Source of the DNA: Rhizobium sp. SSA_523
GTDB lineage: Bacteria > Pseudomonadota > Alphaproteobacteria > Rhizobiales > Rhizobiaceae
DNA length: 64,000 nucleotides
Direction of reading: 5' to 3'
NCBI RefSeq assembly: GCF_030435705.1
Contig: NZ_CP129381.1
Span: forward strand, 1,116,001 to 1,180,000
Below are positions 51,248 through 60,171 of this stretch, piece by piece. The notes beneath the pieces were generated by a model that saw nothing but the letters and a program-made list of their open reading frames with translations, searched no databases and was not told where the DNA came from. The position numbers and the translations under genes were made by a program. How positions within the stretch are numbered: position 1 is the first letter of the stretch; every line of letters begins with the position of its first letter.

Positions 51248-52159
51248 TCAGGCGCTGGCCGCCTTTGCCCGCTGATCGAAGGGAGAGACGGCGGTGCGGA
51301 TGAAATCCGCCAGCATTTGCGCGGCAAGCGAAGGCGCGCGGCCGCTTGGGGTGAGCAGCCACACATCCATGAAGGTTTCCGGCAGGAGCGTTCGCCGGAC
51401 AAGCCGATCATTGGCATAGTCAATGCCGACAAAGGGCGGAACGATGGAAATTCCAACACCATTTGCGACCAGGCTGCAGGCGGTCTCCGAGAGCGGCACT
51501 TCGATCCGGTTGCGCTTCTGCACGCCCCGCATCTGGAAAGCCCGGTCGATCGTCATCAGCGAACAGTCGTCGCGCGGCAGCGAGACGAATAGTTCATTGC
51601 GCAGATCGTCGATCTCGATCACCTGCTTGCGGGCCAGCGGGTGCGCCGCCGGCAGCACGCAGACCATAGAAAACCGCATGATGATCTCCGACCGGATGCT
51701 CGGCTGATCGAACGGAAGAACGCTGAGACCGATATCGACCTGACCGGAAGCCACCAGTTCGCCGATCCGCGGCGAATTGCGGCTCAGCAGAGTCAGGTGG
51801 ATATCCGGTTGTTCGGCAAGGAAGGGAGACAGCGCCTGAGTGAGATAGCGCGTGGCCAGCGCCGCCGGTGCCGCCAGTGTCACCTCGCCCCATTCCCGGT
51901 TGCGCACCGCTTCGGCCAGCCGGGCGATACGTTTGGTGCCGGCGAACATCCGATCCACCTCGGCGGCCAGCATCCGGGCCTCAAGCGTCGGCACCAGCCG
52001 GCCGCCGCTTCGCGTGAAGAGCGTGAAGCCGCAGGCATCTGAAAAGCTGCGCAAAAGCTTGCTGACTGCCGGTTGGGATACACCGAGCCGCTCGCCCGCC
52101 AAGGTGACCGATCCGGTCTCCATGGTCGCGTGGAACGCTTCGAGCTGCCTGATATTCAT
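51248..52159 (-). CDS. LysR-family transcriptional regulator
   Basis: A 303-residue LysR protein. The helix-turn-helix is at residues 3-62 (IRQLEAFHATMETGSVTLAG, then LGVSQPAVSKLLRSF). The effector domain carries EVTLAAPAALATRYLTQALS and DIGLSVLPFDQPS. The sequence resembles regulators of opine and amino-acid catabolism in rhizobia. GGAGGA lies before the ATG. It is divergent from the peptide-type binding protein gene, with a nested dyad (52215-52258) in the gap. Confidence 0.92.
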   Translation of the reverse strand: MNIRQLEAFHATMETGSVTLAGERLGVSQPAVSKLLRSFSDACGFTLFTRSGGRLVPTLEARMLAAEVDRMFAGTKRIARLAEAVRNREWGEVTLAAPAALATRYLTQALSPFLAEQPDIHLTLLSRNSPRIGELVASGQVDIGLSVLPFDQPSIRSEIIMRFSMVCVLPAAHPLARKQVIEIDDLRNELFVSLPRDDCSLMTIDRAFQMRGVQKRNRIEVPLSETACSLVANGVGISIVPPFVGIDYANDRLVRRTLLPETFMDVWLLTPSGRAPSLAAQMLADFIRTAVSPFDQRAKAASA

Positions 52160-52214
52160 GGCCGGCTATTCCTCCGATCGGCAGAGACATTATGAGGTTC
52201 GGTTATAATGATGG

Positions 52215-52258
52215 GATAAGAAGCTATTTGACAATCATGTTGTCAAGGCGCTCTTATC
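52215..52258. promoter_or_regulatory. nested dyad operator in LysR/binding-protein gap
   Basis: Inner inverted repeat TTGACAA-N5-TTGTCAA (52228-52246) contains TTGA-N11-TCAA. Outer arms GATAAGA (52215-52221) and TCTTATC (52252-52258) share almost the same centre. It is 56 bases before the LysR start and 184 before the binding-protein gene, the expected place for a LysR site. Confidence 0.6.
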
Positions 52259-52441
52259 ACCATCAACCGTGACCGCACCCCTTTTTAGAAGATGCCTCGA
52301 TGCGCCGGCAGGGGTTAAGGGCGGCAAAAAATCAGTCACGCTGTCGGAGCGGAAGCTCGGCTGACGGCCCGTCTAGGGCCGGCTGGTGATCGATCGCGCC
52401 AAGACCGCGGGCATAGCGGCATAACGAAGGGAACAGACCGT

Positions 52442-54046
52442 ATGAAAACCAAACTTGTCCTCACACTCGCAGCGCTTTTGGCCTCGTCACCGGTCAATGC
52501 CGCCATGCTGTCGGTCTGCATCGAAGGATCGCCGGAGGTCTTCAATCCGCAGATGACCAGCAATGGCACGACATCCTTCGTGCTCGGACAAATCTATGAC
52601 GGTCTCGTTTCGGTCAAGGCCGGCTCATCGGAAATCCAGCCGGCACTGGCCGAAAGCTGGACCGTCTCGGATGACGGCCGCACCTACACGTTCAAGCTGC
52701 GCCGCGGGGTGAAATGGCAGTCCAGCGAGCGGTTTACCCCGTCGCGCGACTTCAATGCCGATGACGTCATGTTCACCTTCGAACGCATGATGAAGGATGA
52801 CCACCCTTACGCCAAGGTCAATGGCGGCACCTATATCACCTTCAACACCAAGCTCGCCGATGCTCTGGACGGGATCAAGAAGATCGACGATTACACCGTC
52901 GCCTTCACCCTCAAGCAACCGCTGGCGCCGTTCATCGGCATCATGGCGCATCAGTCTCTCGCCATCACCTCCGGCGAATATGCGGATCAGCTGCAGGCCG
53001 CCGCCACGCCGGAACTGATCGACCGCGAGCCGATCGGCACGGGTCCCTTCCAGTTGCAGGCCTATCAGCAGGATGCCATGGTCCGGCTGATGCCGTTCAA
53101 GGAGACCTGGGGCGCGCAGATCAAGGATCCGGCCCGCACACCCATGCTCGACACCATCGTGATGGCGATCGGCGCAGACGCCTCGGTCAGGCTCCAGCGG
53201 GCGATTGCCGGCGAGTGCCAGATTGCCCTTTACCCCAATCTCGCCGACCGTGCGATGATCGAGGAGAGCGGCACTTTGCAGGCTGTGCAGACCCCTGTCG
53301 CCTCCACCGGCTTCATCACCTTCAACTTCAAGGACGAGAAATTCAAGGATAAGCGCGTGCGGCAGGCGCTGGCACACGCCATCAATATCGAGCCGCTCGT
53401 TGCGCAGATCTATGACGGCATGGGCACCGTCACCGGTGCGGTCGTGCCGCCCTCGCTCTGGGGTCATGCCAAGGATGTCGGCGCCTATGCCTATGATCCG
53501 GAACGCGCCAAGAAGCTTTTGGAAGAGGCCGGATACAAGGATGGCTTCGCCACCGAATTATGGGCGGTCCCGGTCGCCCGGCCCTATATGCCGAACGGTC
53601 GCCGCGCCGCCGAGATGATCCAGTCGGACTGGGCAAAAGTGGGTGTGAAAGCCACCGTCGTCTCCTATGAATGGGGGGAATACATCACCCGTGCCCGCAA
53701 GGGAGAGGCGCAGGTCGGCATGTTCGGCGGCATTTACGACTTCCCGGATCCCAGCCAGATCCCGAACAATTACTTCACCTGCGATTCCACCGGCAAGCCA
53801 AGCCCTTCCAATATCGGCGCATGGTGCGACACGGAATTCAACACGCTGATGAACCAGGCCGGCACGATCACCGACAAGGACAAGCGTATCGAACTCTACG
53901 AGCAGGCCCAGAAGGAGTTCCACGCGGAAGTCCCCGCCGTCATTCTCGGCGGCGCCGATACGATCACCGCCGTTGCAAAGTCCGTCAAAGGCTATGTACC
54001 GGCCATCTTCGGAACCAGCCGGCTCTCCGGCGTGACCGTGGAATGA
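52442..54046 (+). CDS. peptide/opine-type ABC substrate-binding protein (DppA-like)
   Basis: A 534-residue family 5 binding protein. The signal peptide is TKLVLTLAALLASSPVNA. The body shows LSVCIEGSPEVFNPQMTSNG, LAESWTVSDDGRTYTFKLRR, FNADDVMFTFERMMKDDHPY and the DPERAKKLLEEAGY-like YDPERAKKLLEEAGYKDGFA, all typical of DppA. No permease or ATPase of this family lies nearby, so it must use a transporter encoded elsewhere. Its likely ligand is the substrate of the oxidases encoded downstream. AAGGGA precedes the ATG. Confidence 0.93.
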   Translation: MKTKLVLTLAALLASSPVNAAMLSVCIEGSPEVFNPQMTSNGTTSFVLGQIYDGLVSVKAGSSEIQPALAESWTVSDDGRTYTFKLRRGVKWQSSERFTPSRDFNADDVMFTFERMMKDDHPYAKVNGGTYITFNTKLADALDGIKKIDDYTVAFTLKQPLAPFIGIMAHQSLAITSGEYADQLQAAATPELIDREPIGTGPFQLQAYQQDAMVRLMPFKETWGAQIKDPARTPMLDTIVMAIGADASVRLQRAIAGECQIALYPNLADRAMIEESGTLQAVQTPVASTGFITFNFKDEKFKDKRVRQALAHAINIEPLVAQIYDGMGTVTGAVVPPSLWGHAKDVGAYAYDPERAKKLLEEAGYKDGFATELWAVPVARPYMPNGRRAAEMIQSDWAKVGVKATVVSYEWGEYITRARKGEAQVGMFGGIYDFPDPSQIPNNYFTCDSTGKPSPSNIGAWCDTEFNTLMNQAGTITDKDKRIELYEQAQKEFHAEVPAVILGGADTITAVAKSVKGYVPAIFGTSRLSGVTVE

Positions 54047-54108
54047 CAGGAAAGGGGGACGGCCGCCTCTTGCTGCCGTTCCCATAGCATCAGGTTCAGG
54101 AATTCATT

Positions 54109-55215
54109 ATGCGTGTGTTGATCATCGGGGCCGGTATTCTCGGCTCCAGTGCCGCCTATCATCTCGCCGCAAAAGGCGTGGATGTCGAGATCGTCGACGA
54201 GGCCCATCCGGGCAAGGCCACCATGGCCGGCGCGGGGATCGTCTGCCCCTGGGCGACCAAGGTGGAGGATCCGGAATGGTACAAGCTCTACGAGGCTGGC
54301 ACCCGCTTCTATGACGGGCTGATCACCGGGCTGAAGAGCCGGGGAGAGACCGATCTCGGTTACGGCAAGGTCGGCGCGCTGGTCGTGGCGGAGGACCGGG
54401 CCGATTTCGAGGCGGCGAGCGAGCGGATTGCCCGCCGGACGAAGACTTCTCCCGAGGCCGGCGAGATCCGGCATCTTTCGCCAGGCGAGGCACGCGCCCT
54501 GTTTCCGCCGCTGCGTGAGGATCTCGATGCTATCCACATTCCCGGCGCGGCCCGGGTGGATGCGCGGCTGCTCTCTGCGGCCATGATCCGCGCGGCTGTC
54601 TCCATGGGCGCCAGGTTTCGCAGCGATTACGTGACGCTCAAGACGGAAGGCGACCAGATCCGCTGCCTCGACAGCACCGGACAGGCCATTCCGGCCGATC
54701 AGATCATTGTCACCGCCGGCGCCTGGGCCTCGCAGATCCTTCGGCCGATCGGTCTTGCCCATCCGGTTGCACCTCAGAAAGGACAGATCGTCCACCTGCG
54801 CCTGCCTGGAATTGCAACAGCCGCTTGGCCTGTCGTCTTGCCGATGAGCAGCCACTACATGCTCGCCTTCGATGACAGCCGGGTGGTGATCGGCGCAACC
54901 CGCGAAAATAATTCCGGCTTCGACTACCGCGTCACAGCCGCGGGCGAATTGGAGGTCCTGAGCGCCGGTTTGAAGATCGCGCCGGGCCTTGCCGATGCGA
55001 CCCTGATCGAGACGCGGATCGGCTTCAGGCCGGCAGGCCAGACGATGAGCCCCATTCTCGGCCGCGTCCCGGGCTACAGCAATCTGACGATCGGCAATGG
55101 CCTCGGCGCAGGCGGCCTCACCATCGGTCCCTTCGCGGGCAGTCAGCTTGCCAGGATCGCCATCGGCGAACAGCCCGACATGCCGCTCGACCGTTATGCG
55201 CCGACGGCCGGCTGA
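54109..55215 (+). CDS. FAD-dependent D-amino-acid-oxidase-like enzyme (DAO/DadA family)
   Basis: A 368-residue flavoprotein. The FAD motif RVLIIGAGILGSSAAYHLAA opens the protein, with MAGAGIVCPWATK following; SAAMIRAAVSMGARF, IIVTAGAWASQIL, APQKGQIVHLRLPG and a C-terminal SNLTIGNGLGAGGLTIGPFA complete the DAO fold. It would oxidise an amine or D-amino acid to the imine with hydrogen peroxide or a quinone acceptor. The RidA homologue downstream would hydrolyse the imine. AGGAA precedes the ATG. Nopaline/octopine-type oxidase subunits belong to the same fold and are an alternative. Confidence 0.92.
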   Translation: MRVLIIGAGILGSSAAYHLAAKGVDVEIVDEAHPGKATMAGAGIVCPWATKVEDPEWYKLYEAGTRFYDGLITGLKSRGETDLGYGKVGALVVAEDRADFEAASERIARRTKTSPEAGEIRHLSPGEARALFPPLREDLDAIHIPGAARVDARLLSAAMIRAAVSMGARFRSDYVTLKTEGDQIRCLDSTGQAIPADQIIVTAGAWASQILRPIGLAHPVAPQKGQIVHLRLPGIATAAWPVVLPMSSHYMLAFDDSRVVIGATRENNSGFDYRVTAAGELEVLSAGLKIAPGLADATLIETRIGFRPAGQTMSPILGRVPGYSNLTIGNGLGAGGLTIGPFAGSQLARIAIGEQPDMPLDRYAPTAG

Positions 55216-55299
55216 CATCCCTTTCCAGCTTCGAACCACCGACATCTCCGCCGCCTGCCGCGGCGGGGAGCCCTCTTCTCATGCACAAGGATAAAGCAA

Positions 55300-55656
55300 A
55301 TGATCACCCGCCACCGCAAGCACCGCATCATGCACGGCGTCGTCGAACACAATGGCGTTCTCTATCTCGGCGGCCATGCCGCAAACGACATCACGGTGGG
55401 CATGAAGGAGCAGACCGAACAGACCTGCGCCAAGCTTCAGGACGTGCTCGAAGAATGCGGGTCGGACAAGCATCATATCCTGTCCGCCCGGATCTATCTT
55501 TCCGACATGTCCGGCAAGGAAGCGATGAATGAAGCCTGGCTGGCCTGGCTGGACGGCGACGACCTTCCCTCGCGCGCAACGATCGGCGGGGTTGATCTGG
55601 GCGATCCGAAGCGCCTGATCGAGATCGTGCTGATCGCGGCAAAGAAGCAGGATTAA
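55300..55656 (+). CDS. ridA: RidA-family enamine/imine deaminase
   Basis: A 118-residue RidA/YjgF/UK114 protein of family length. It has GGHAANDITVGMKEQTEQTC, KHHILSARIYLSDMSGKEAM, LPSRATIGGVDLGDPKRLIE and IEIVLIAAKK. RidA proteins hydrolyse reactive 2-imino acids released by amino-acid oxidases, consistent with its position between such an oxidase and an FMN enzyme. AAGGA precedes the ATG. The catalytic arginine common in RidA is probably the one in DPKRLIEIV, but alignment would be needed. Confidence 0.9.
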   Translation: MITRHRKHRIMHGVVEHNGVLYLGGHAANDITVGMKEQTEQTCAKLQDVLEECGSDKHHILSARIYLSDMSGKEAMNEAWLAWLDGDDLPSRATIGGVDLGDPKRLIEIVLIAAKKQD

Positions 55657-55719
55657 TCTCCGAAAGGGGGGCGGACGCAGGCGCCGCCCCTTCACGGTGG
55701 TTTGCAAAGGGAGGCGGTC

Positions 55720-56844
55720 ATGACCGACAATTCGAGCCCAAACGTTCCGCAGCGTATCGATGACCGCTATGCTACGGCGGAAAAATACACGACCCTGCGG
55801 GGTATCTACCACGATGCCAGGCGGCGTCTGTCGGATATTGACTGGAATTACCTCTCCTGCGGGACGGGAGACGAGGTAACGCTGCGGGAAAACACCGCGG
55901 CTTTCGACAAACTGCGCTTCGAAGTCCCGCTCTTTGCCGGCATCAGCCATCCCGATACGCGAACCAGGGTCCTCGGTTTCGATCTAAGCTTTCCCGCCTT
56001 CATCGCCCCTTTCGGCGGCGGCGAGGCTGTATTCCACCCGGAAGGGCATCTGGCCATCGGACGTGCAGCGGCCGCTGTCGGCATCCAGCAGATGGTGCCC
56101 GTCGCCGCCTCGCATTCGCTGGAGGAGATTGCCGCAGCCTCAACCGTGGCGTCGATTTTCCAGATGACCTTTGTGGGCGATGAAGAGCATGTTCTGGACA
56201 TGATCGGCCGGGCGAAAGACGCGGGCTACAAATATATCTGCGTGACCTATTCGCCGATCCGCCAGTGGCGTGAGAGGATGATGGAGGACCGGTTTTCGCT
56301 TCGCAACGAGGCTGGCCCCTCCAATTTCGGACCCGGCAAATCGGACCCGGCTCCCCTGCAGGAGCTGCTGACCTTCACCGAACCCCGCTGGACCTGGGCG
56401 CAGGCTGCGCGGGTCATTGGCCGGTCGCCGCTCCCCTGCATCGTCAAGGGCGTGTCCAGTGTGCGTGATGCGAAGGCCTCGCTCGATGCCGGCGCGGTCG
56501 GCCTTTACGTGTCGAATTACGGCGGGCGCACGATCGACCGGACACCCACGGCGCTGGAGACCCTGCCCGCCATCCGCAAGGCGGTGGGGGGCGCGGTGCC
56601 GATCATCCTCGACAGCGGCATTCGGCGGGGCAGCGATATCGCCGCTGCCATCGCGCTGGGCGCCGATGCGGTGGCTCTCGGTCGGCTGATCGCCTATGGC
56701 ATGGCTGCCGACGGGGAATATGGCGTGCGCCGGACGCTGGAACTGCTGCAGCGGGAATTCTGGACGACGCTTGGTCACCTCGGCTGCTCCTCCGTCTCCG
56801 AGCTGACCGAGGACGTGCTGACAAAGAGCGCGACCTCGGCCTGA
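55720..56844 (+). CDS. FMN-dependent alpha-hydroxy-acid oxidase family protein with altered active site
   Basis: A 374-residue TIM-barrel FMN enzyme. Family regions: WNYLSCGTGDEVTLRENTAA (Tyr44, the glycolate-oxidase Tyr24 position), IAPFGGGEAVFHPEGHLAIG, PCIVKGVSS (Lys243), YVSNYGGRTIDRTPTALETL and LDSGIRRGSDIAAAIALGAD. By comparison with spinach glycolate oxidase, catalytic His254 is Tyr267 (SNYGGR instead of SNHGGR), Asp157 falls on Ser178 and Tyr129 on Thr150, while the Lys and Arg remain. Ordinary 2-hydroxy-acid oxidation is therefore doubtful; FMN binding should persist. GGGAGG precedes ATG 55720. It follows ridA by 63 bases. Confidence 0.9.
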   Translation: MTDNSSPNVPQRIDDRYATAEKYTTLRGIYHDARRRLSDIDWNYLSCGTGDEVTLRENTAAFDKLRFEVPLFAGISHPDTRTRVLGFDLSFPAFIAPFGGGEAVFHPEGHLAIGRAAAAVGIQQMVPVAASHSLEEIAAASTVASIFQMTFVGDEEHVLDMIGRAKDAGYKYICVTYSPIRQWRERMMEDRFSLRNEAGPSNFGPGKSDPAPLQELLTFTEPRWTWAQAARVIGRSPLPCIVKGVSSVRDAKASLDAGAVGLYVSNYGGRTIDRTPTALETLPAIRKAVGGAVPIILDSGIRRGSDIAAAIALGADAVALGRLIAYGMAADGEYGVRRTLELLQREFWTTLGHLGCSSVSELTEDVLTKSATSA

Positions 56845-56916
56845 TCATCCGGCTTGCGAAAAGGCTGCGGGGCCAAGACTGCGGGGTAACCACAGCCGGC
56901 CCGAGCGGCGGCGTGA

Positions 56917-59900
56917 TCAGCTGGTCTTGCCGGCCTCGATCATCGACCTGATGCGTTCGGTCATAACATCCACTGTGAACGGCTTGGTGACGATCTGCAT
57001 TCCCGGTTCAAGATGACCATGGCTCAGCACCGCATTGTCGGCATAGCCGGTCACGAAGAGGACGCCGAGGCCGGGCCGCATGTCCCGCGCGGCGTCCGCA
57101 ACCTGCCTGCCATTCATGCCGTTCGGCAAGCCGACATCGGTCACAAGCAGATCGATGCGCGCGTCGGAACGGAGAATTTTCATGGCCTCCGGACCATCAC
57201 CGGCTTCCAGCGCCTGATAGCCCAGATCTTCCAGAACGTCGACGATCAGGAGACGCACCAGCGGCTCGTCGTCCACCACCAGGACCGTCTCGCCATGCCG
57301 CGCCGAATGCGGATCGCTCATGGTGTCTTCAGCGGCGGCAATCACTTCCTCTTCCGTGTGACGCGGCAGGAAGAGCGTGACGGATGTGCCCTTGCCTTCC
57401 TGGGAGTGAATGCGGATCTGCCCGCCGGACTGGCGGACGAAACCGAAGATCATCGACAATCCGAGACCCGTGCCGACGCCGATCGGCTTGGTCGTGAAGA
57501 AGGGCTCGAACACCTTGTCGATGATGTCCGGCGCGATCCCGACACCGTTGTCCGAGACTGAAAGCGAGACATAGTCTCCGGCCGCCATGTCCTGCGTCGC
57601 CGCGATCCGGTTGTCGATCGTGCGATTATGCATTTCGATGATGATCTGGCCGCCATCCGGCAGCGCGTCGCGCGCATTGATGCAGAGATTGAGAAGGGCA
57701 TTCTCGAGCTGGTTCTGGTCCACCAGAACCGGCCAGAGATGGGGGTGGGAAATCGTTTCCACCTCGATGCTCGGCCCCACCGTCCGCTGGACCAGCTCCT
57801 CCATTTCGAGGACCAGGCGGGAGACATTGGTTGGCGTCGGCGCAAGCGTCTGGCGACGCGAAAAGGCGAGCAGCCGATGTGTCAGGCCCGCCGCGCGCTT
57901 CACTGCGCCCATGGCCGCGGCGAGATAGCGGTCGACATCGGCCTGGCGACCCTGCGCGAAGCGACGCTCCATCATTTCCAGGCTGCCGGAAATGCCCGCC
58001 AGAAGATTGTTGAAGTCATGCGCCAGGCCGCCGGTCAGCTGGCCGACAGCCTCCATCTTCTGGGATTGGCGCAAGGCGGTCTCGGCGGCAGCGAGCGCGG
58101 CGGCCTGCTCCTTCTCGCCCGTCACATGGCGGCCGACGGCGAAGATCTCGTCCGGTCCTGGAGCTGCGACCCATTGCACCCAGCGATAGCTTCCATCCTT
58201 GTGGCGGATACGCACATCGAAACTGGGGGGAGCATCGGCACGCGCCGTATCGAGCGCCTGCCGCGCGAGGTCGAGATCCTCCGGATGGACGAGATCCAGG
58301 CCGAAGCGTCCTTCGAGCTCGCCGAATTCATAGCCCAGCAGCGTCTTCCAGGCCGGGTTCAGCCGCCGGTAGAAGCCCTCCGGCGTCAGAATGACCATCA
58401 GGTCCGGTGAGGCGGCCCACATCCTGTCACGCTCGGCGGTCCGTTCCTCCACCTGCCGCTCCAGGTTCAGGTTCAGCTCCTGCAGCGACCGCTCCGCCCG
58501 ATGCCGGGCGGTGACGTCCTGGAAGACGACCGCCACCTGGCGCCGTTCGGCCGGCTCCATGCGAAAGGCCGCAACGTCCAGAACCCGATCCGTCTCATCG
58601 AAGGTTATCTGCAGGCGCCGCGGCAGTCCGGTGTCCAGCACTGTCCGGTAGAAGTCGATCCACTTATCCGCCTCCTGCGGAAACACGTCGCGGATGCGTT
58701 TGCCGGCAATACCGGATACGCCTGCCTGGCGTTCATAGGCTTCATTGTATTCCACATGCAGATAATCGCTGAGCGGACCTTCCGGCCCATCGACGAATTC
58801 GATGATGCAGAAACCCTCGTCGAGCGAGGAAAACAGGCTCCGGTACCGAAGTTCGCTTTCACGCACCGCCGCTTCGGCCTCCTGCACGCGGGTCAGATCC
58901 AGCATGGCGCCGATCATCCGCTGGGCCTGTCCCGCCTCGTCGCGAATGACATAGCCGCGGTCGAGCACATTGGCATAGCTGCCGTCGGCCCGCCGGAAGC
59001 GGTATTCGTCGCGCCACTCGCTGCCCGTGCCGTCGATCGCCGCGTGAATGGAGGCGTGAATCCTGCTGCGATCATGCGGGTGGATATGATCGATCCACCA
59101 CTCGCCCGTCGGCTCCACCTGCGACAGTTCATGGCCATAGGCCTGGGTCAGCGCCTCGTTCCAGAGAACGTGATTGGAGGCGAAATCCCAGTCCCAGATG
59201 GAATCATTGGTGGCGCGGACCGCCAGTCGATAGCGCTCTTCTATGGCGCGGCGGCGGCTCTCTTCATGCTGTGCCTGGGTGATATCCTGCACCGTGCCGA
59301 TGAGCCGGACGGCCTTACCGTTCTCGAAATAGGTCTTGCCCTTGGCTGCCACCCACCGGATCTGGCCATCGAAAGCCCCGACGGTCCGGTAGATGACGTC
59401 ATAGGCGCCATTGCCGGCCGGGCTGAGCGCGGCCACGACCTCTGCGTCGATCCTTTGCCGGTCTTCCTCATGCAGCCCGCGCAGGAAGGTCTCGTAGGTG
59501 ACCTGGCTTCCGGGCGGCAGGCCGAAAAGCTCGCGGCACCGGTCGTCCCATTCAAGACTATTGGCCAGGAGGTCGAAATCGAACGTGCCGATTCCCGTCG
59601 CATCGAGCGCCAGCGCCAGTTTCTGCTGGACCTTGCGCAGATTGTCGTCCGACTGGCGACGCGCCGTGACATCGCGCGCAATCCCGATAAAGCGCACCGG
59701 TCGGCCTTGCGCATCGTGCTGGAACTCGCCCTTCCTGGCGATCCAGCGGATCTCGCCGGTATCCTGCCGGCGAATGCGATATTCCACATCCTGTCTCGCG
59801 CTGCCGTCACGGCGGCTCTGGGCGTGAGAAACCACGCCATCGTCTTCCGGAACAACGAATTGCTCGAAAAAGGCGGCGGACCGGCTGTCGCTGTGATCAA

Positions 59901-60069
59901 CGCCATAGAGGCTGGAGAATTCCGGCGTCGCTGCAATGATGTCGGACGCGATATCGATCGAGAAGGAGCCGATACCGCCCGCCGCTTGAGCGGCACTCAG
60001 CCGCTCTATGGTCGTGTCCGCAGTCTGATCCAGAGGCGATGCTTGCCGGTCTTGCTTGTCTTGTTCCAC
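56917..60069 (-). CDS. multi-PAS hybrid sensor histidine kinase/response regulator
   Basis: A 1050-residue cytoplasmic protein. About five PAS domains lie at residues 25-140, 150-275, 285-410, 415-540 and 560-685, each ending in a PAC-like strand (for example RFIGIARDVTARR). The kinase core follows: His-box AVGQLTGGLAHDFNNLLAGI, N-box LLNLCINARDAL, G1 VSDNGVGIAP and G2 TGLGLSMIFGFVRQSGGQI. A C-terminal receiver (about 930-1045) has LVVDDEP, LLVTDVGLPNGMNG and TKPFTVD. No membrane helix is seen. The start is GTG. It is convergent with the hydroxy-acid oxidase and upstream of the receiver/HWE kinase on the other side by 102 bases. Confidence 0.92.
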   Translation of the reverse strand: MEQDKQDRQASPLDQTADTTIERLSAAQAAGGIGSFSIDIASDIIAATPEFSSLYGVDHSDSRSAAFFEQFVVPEDDGVVSHAQSRRDGSARQDVEYRIRRQDTGEIRWIARKGEFQHDAQGRPVRFIGIARDVTARRQSDDNLRKVQQKLALALDATGIGTFDFDLLANSLEWDDRCRELFGLPPGSQVTYETFLRGLHEEDRQRIDAEVVAALSPAGNGAYDVIYRTVGAFDGQIRWVAAKGKTYFENGKAVRLIGTVQDITQAQHEESRRRAIEERYRLAVRATNDSIWDWDFASNHVLWNEALTQAYGHELSQVEPTGEWWIDHIHPHDRSRIHASIHAAIDGTGSEWRDEYRFRRADGSYANVLDRGYVIRDEAGQAQRMIGAMLDLTRVQEAEAAVRESELRYRSLFSSLDEGFCIIEFVDGPEGPLSDYLHVEYNEAYERQAGVSGIAGKRIRDVFPQEADKWIDFYRTVLDTGLPRRLQITFDETDRVLDVAAFRMEPAERRQVAVVFQDVTARHRAERSLQELNLNLERQVEERTAERDRMWAASPDLMVILTPEGFYRRLNPAWKTLLGYEFGELEGRFGLDLVHPEDLDLARQALDTARADAPPSFDVRIRHKDGSYRWVQWVAAPGPDEIFAVGRHVTGEKEQAAALAAAETALRQSQKMEAVGQLTGGLAHDFNNLLAGISGSLEMMERRFAQGRQADVDRYLAAAMGAVKRAAGLTHRLLAFSRRQTLAPTPTNVSRLVLEMEELVQRTVGPSIEVETISHPHLWPVLVDQNQLENALLNLCINARDALPDGGQIIIEMHNRTIDNRIAATQDMAAGDYVSLSVSDNGVGIAPDIIDKVFEPFFTTKPIGVGTGLGLSMIFGFVRQSGGQIRIHSQEGKGTSVTLFLPRHTEEEVIAAAEDTMSDPHSARHGETVLVVDDEPLVRLLIVDVLEDLGYQALEAGDGPEAMKILRSDARIDLLVTDVGLPNGMNGRQVADAARDMRPGLGVLFVTGYADNAVLSHGHLEPGMQIVTKPFTVDVMTERIRSMIEAGKTS

Positions 60070-60171
60070 TCAATCGCCCGCTACATATCGCTTGTGGGTT
60101 TCATCAGCCAAAGTTGCGCGAGATCCCCCGAAAGGATCGGGCACATTTGCGACTACGGACTCTGAGCCGGA

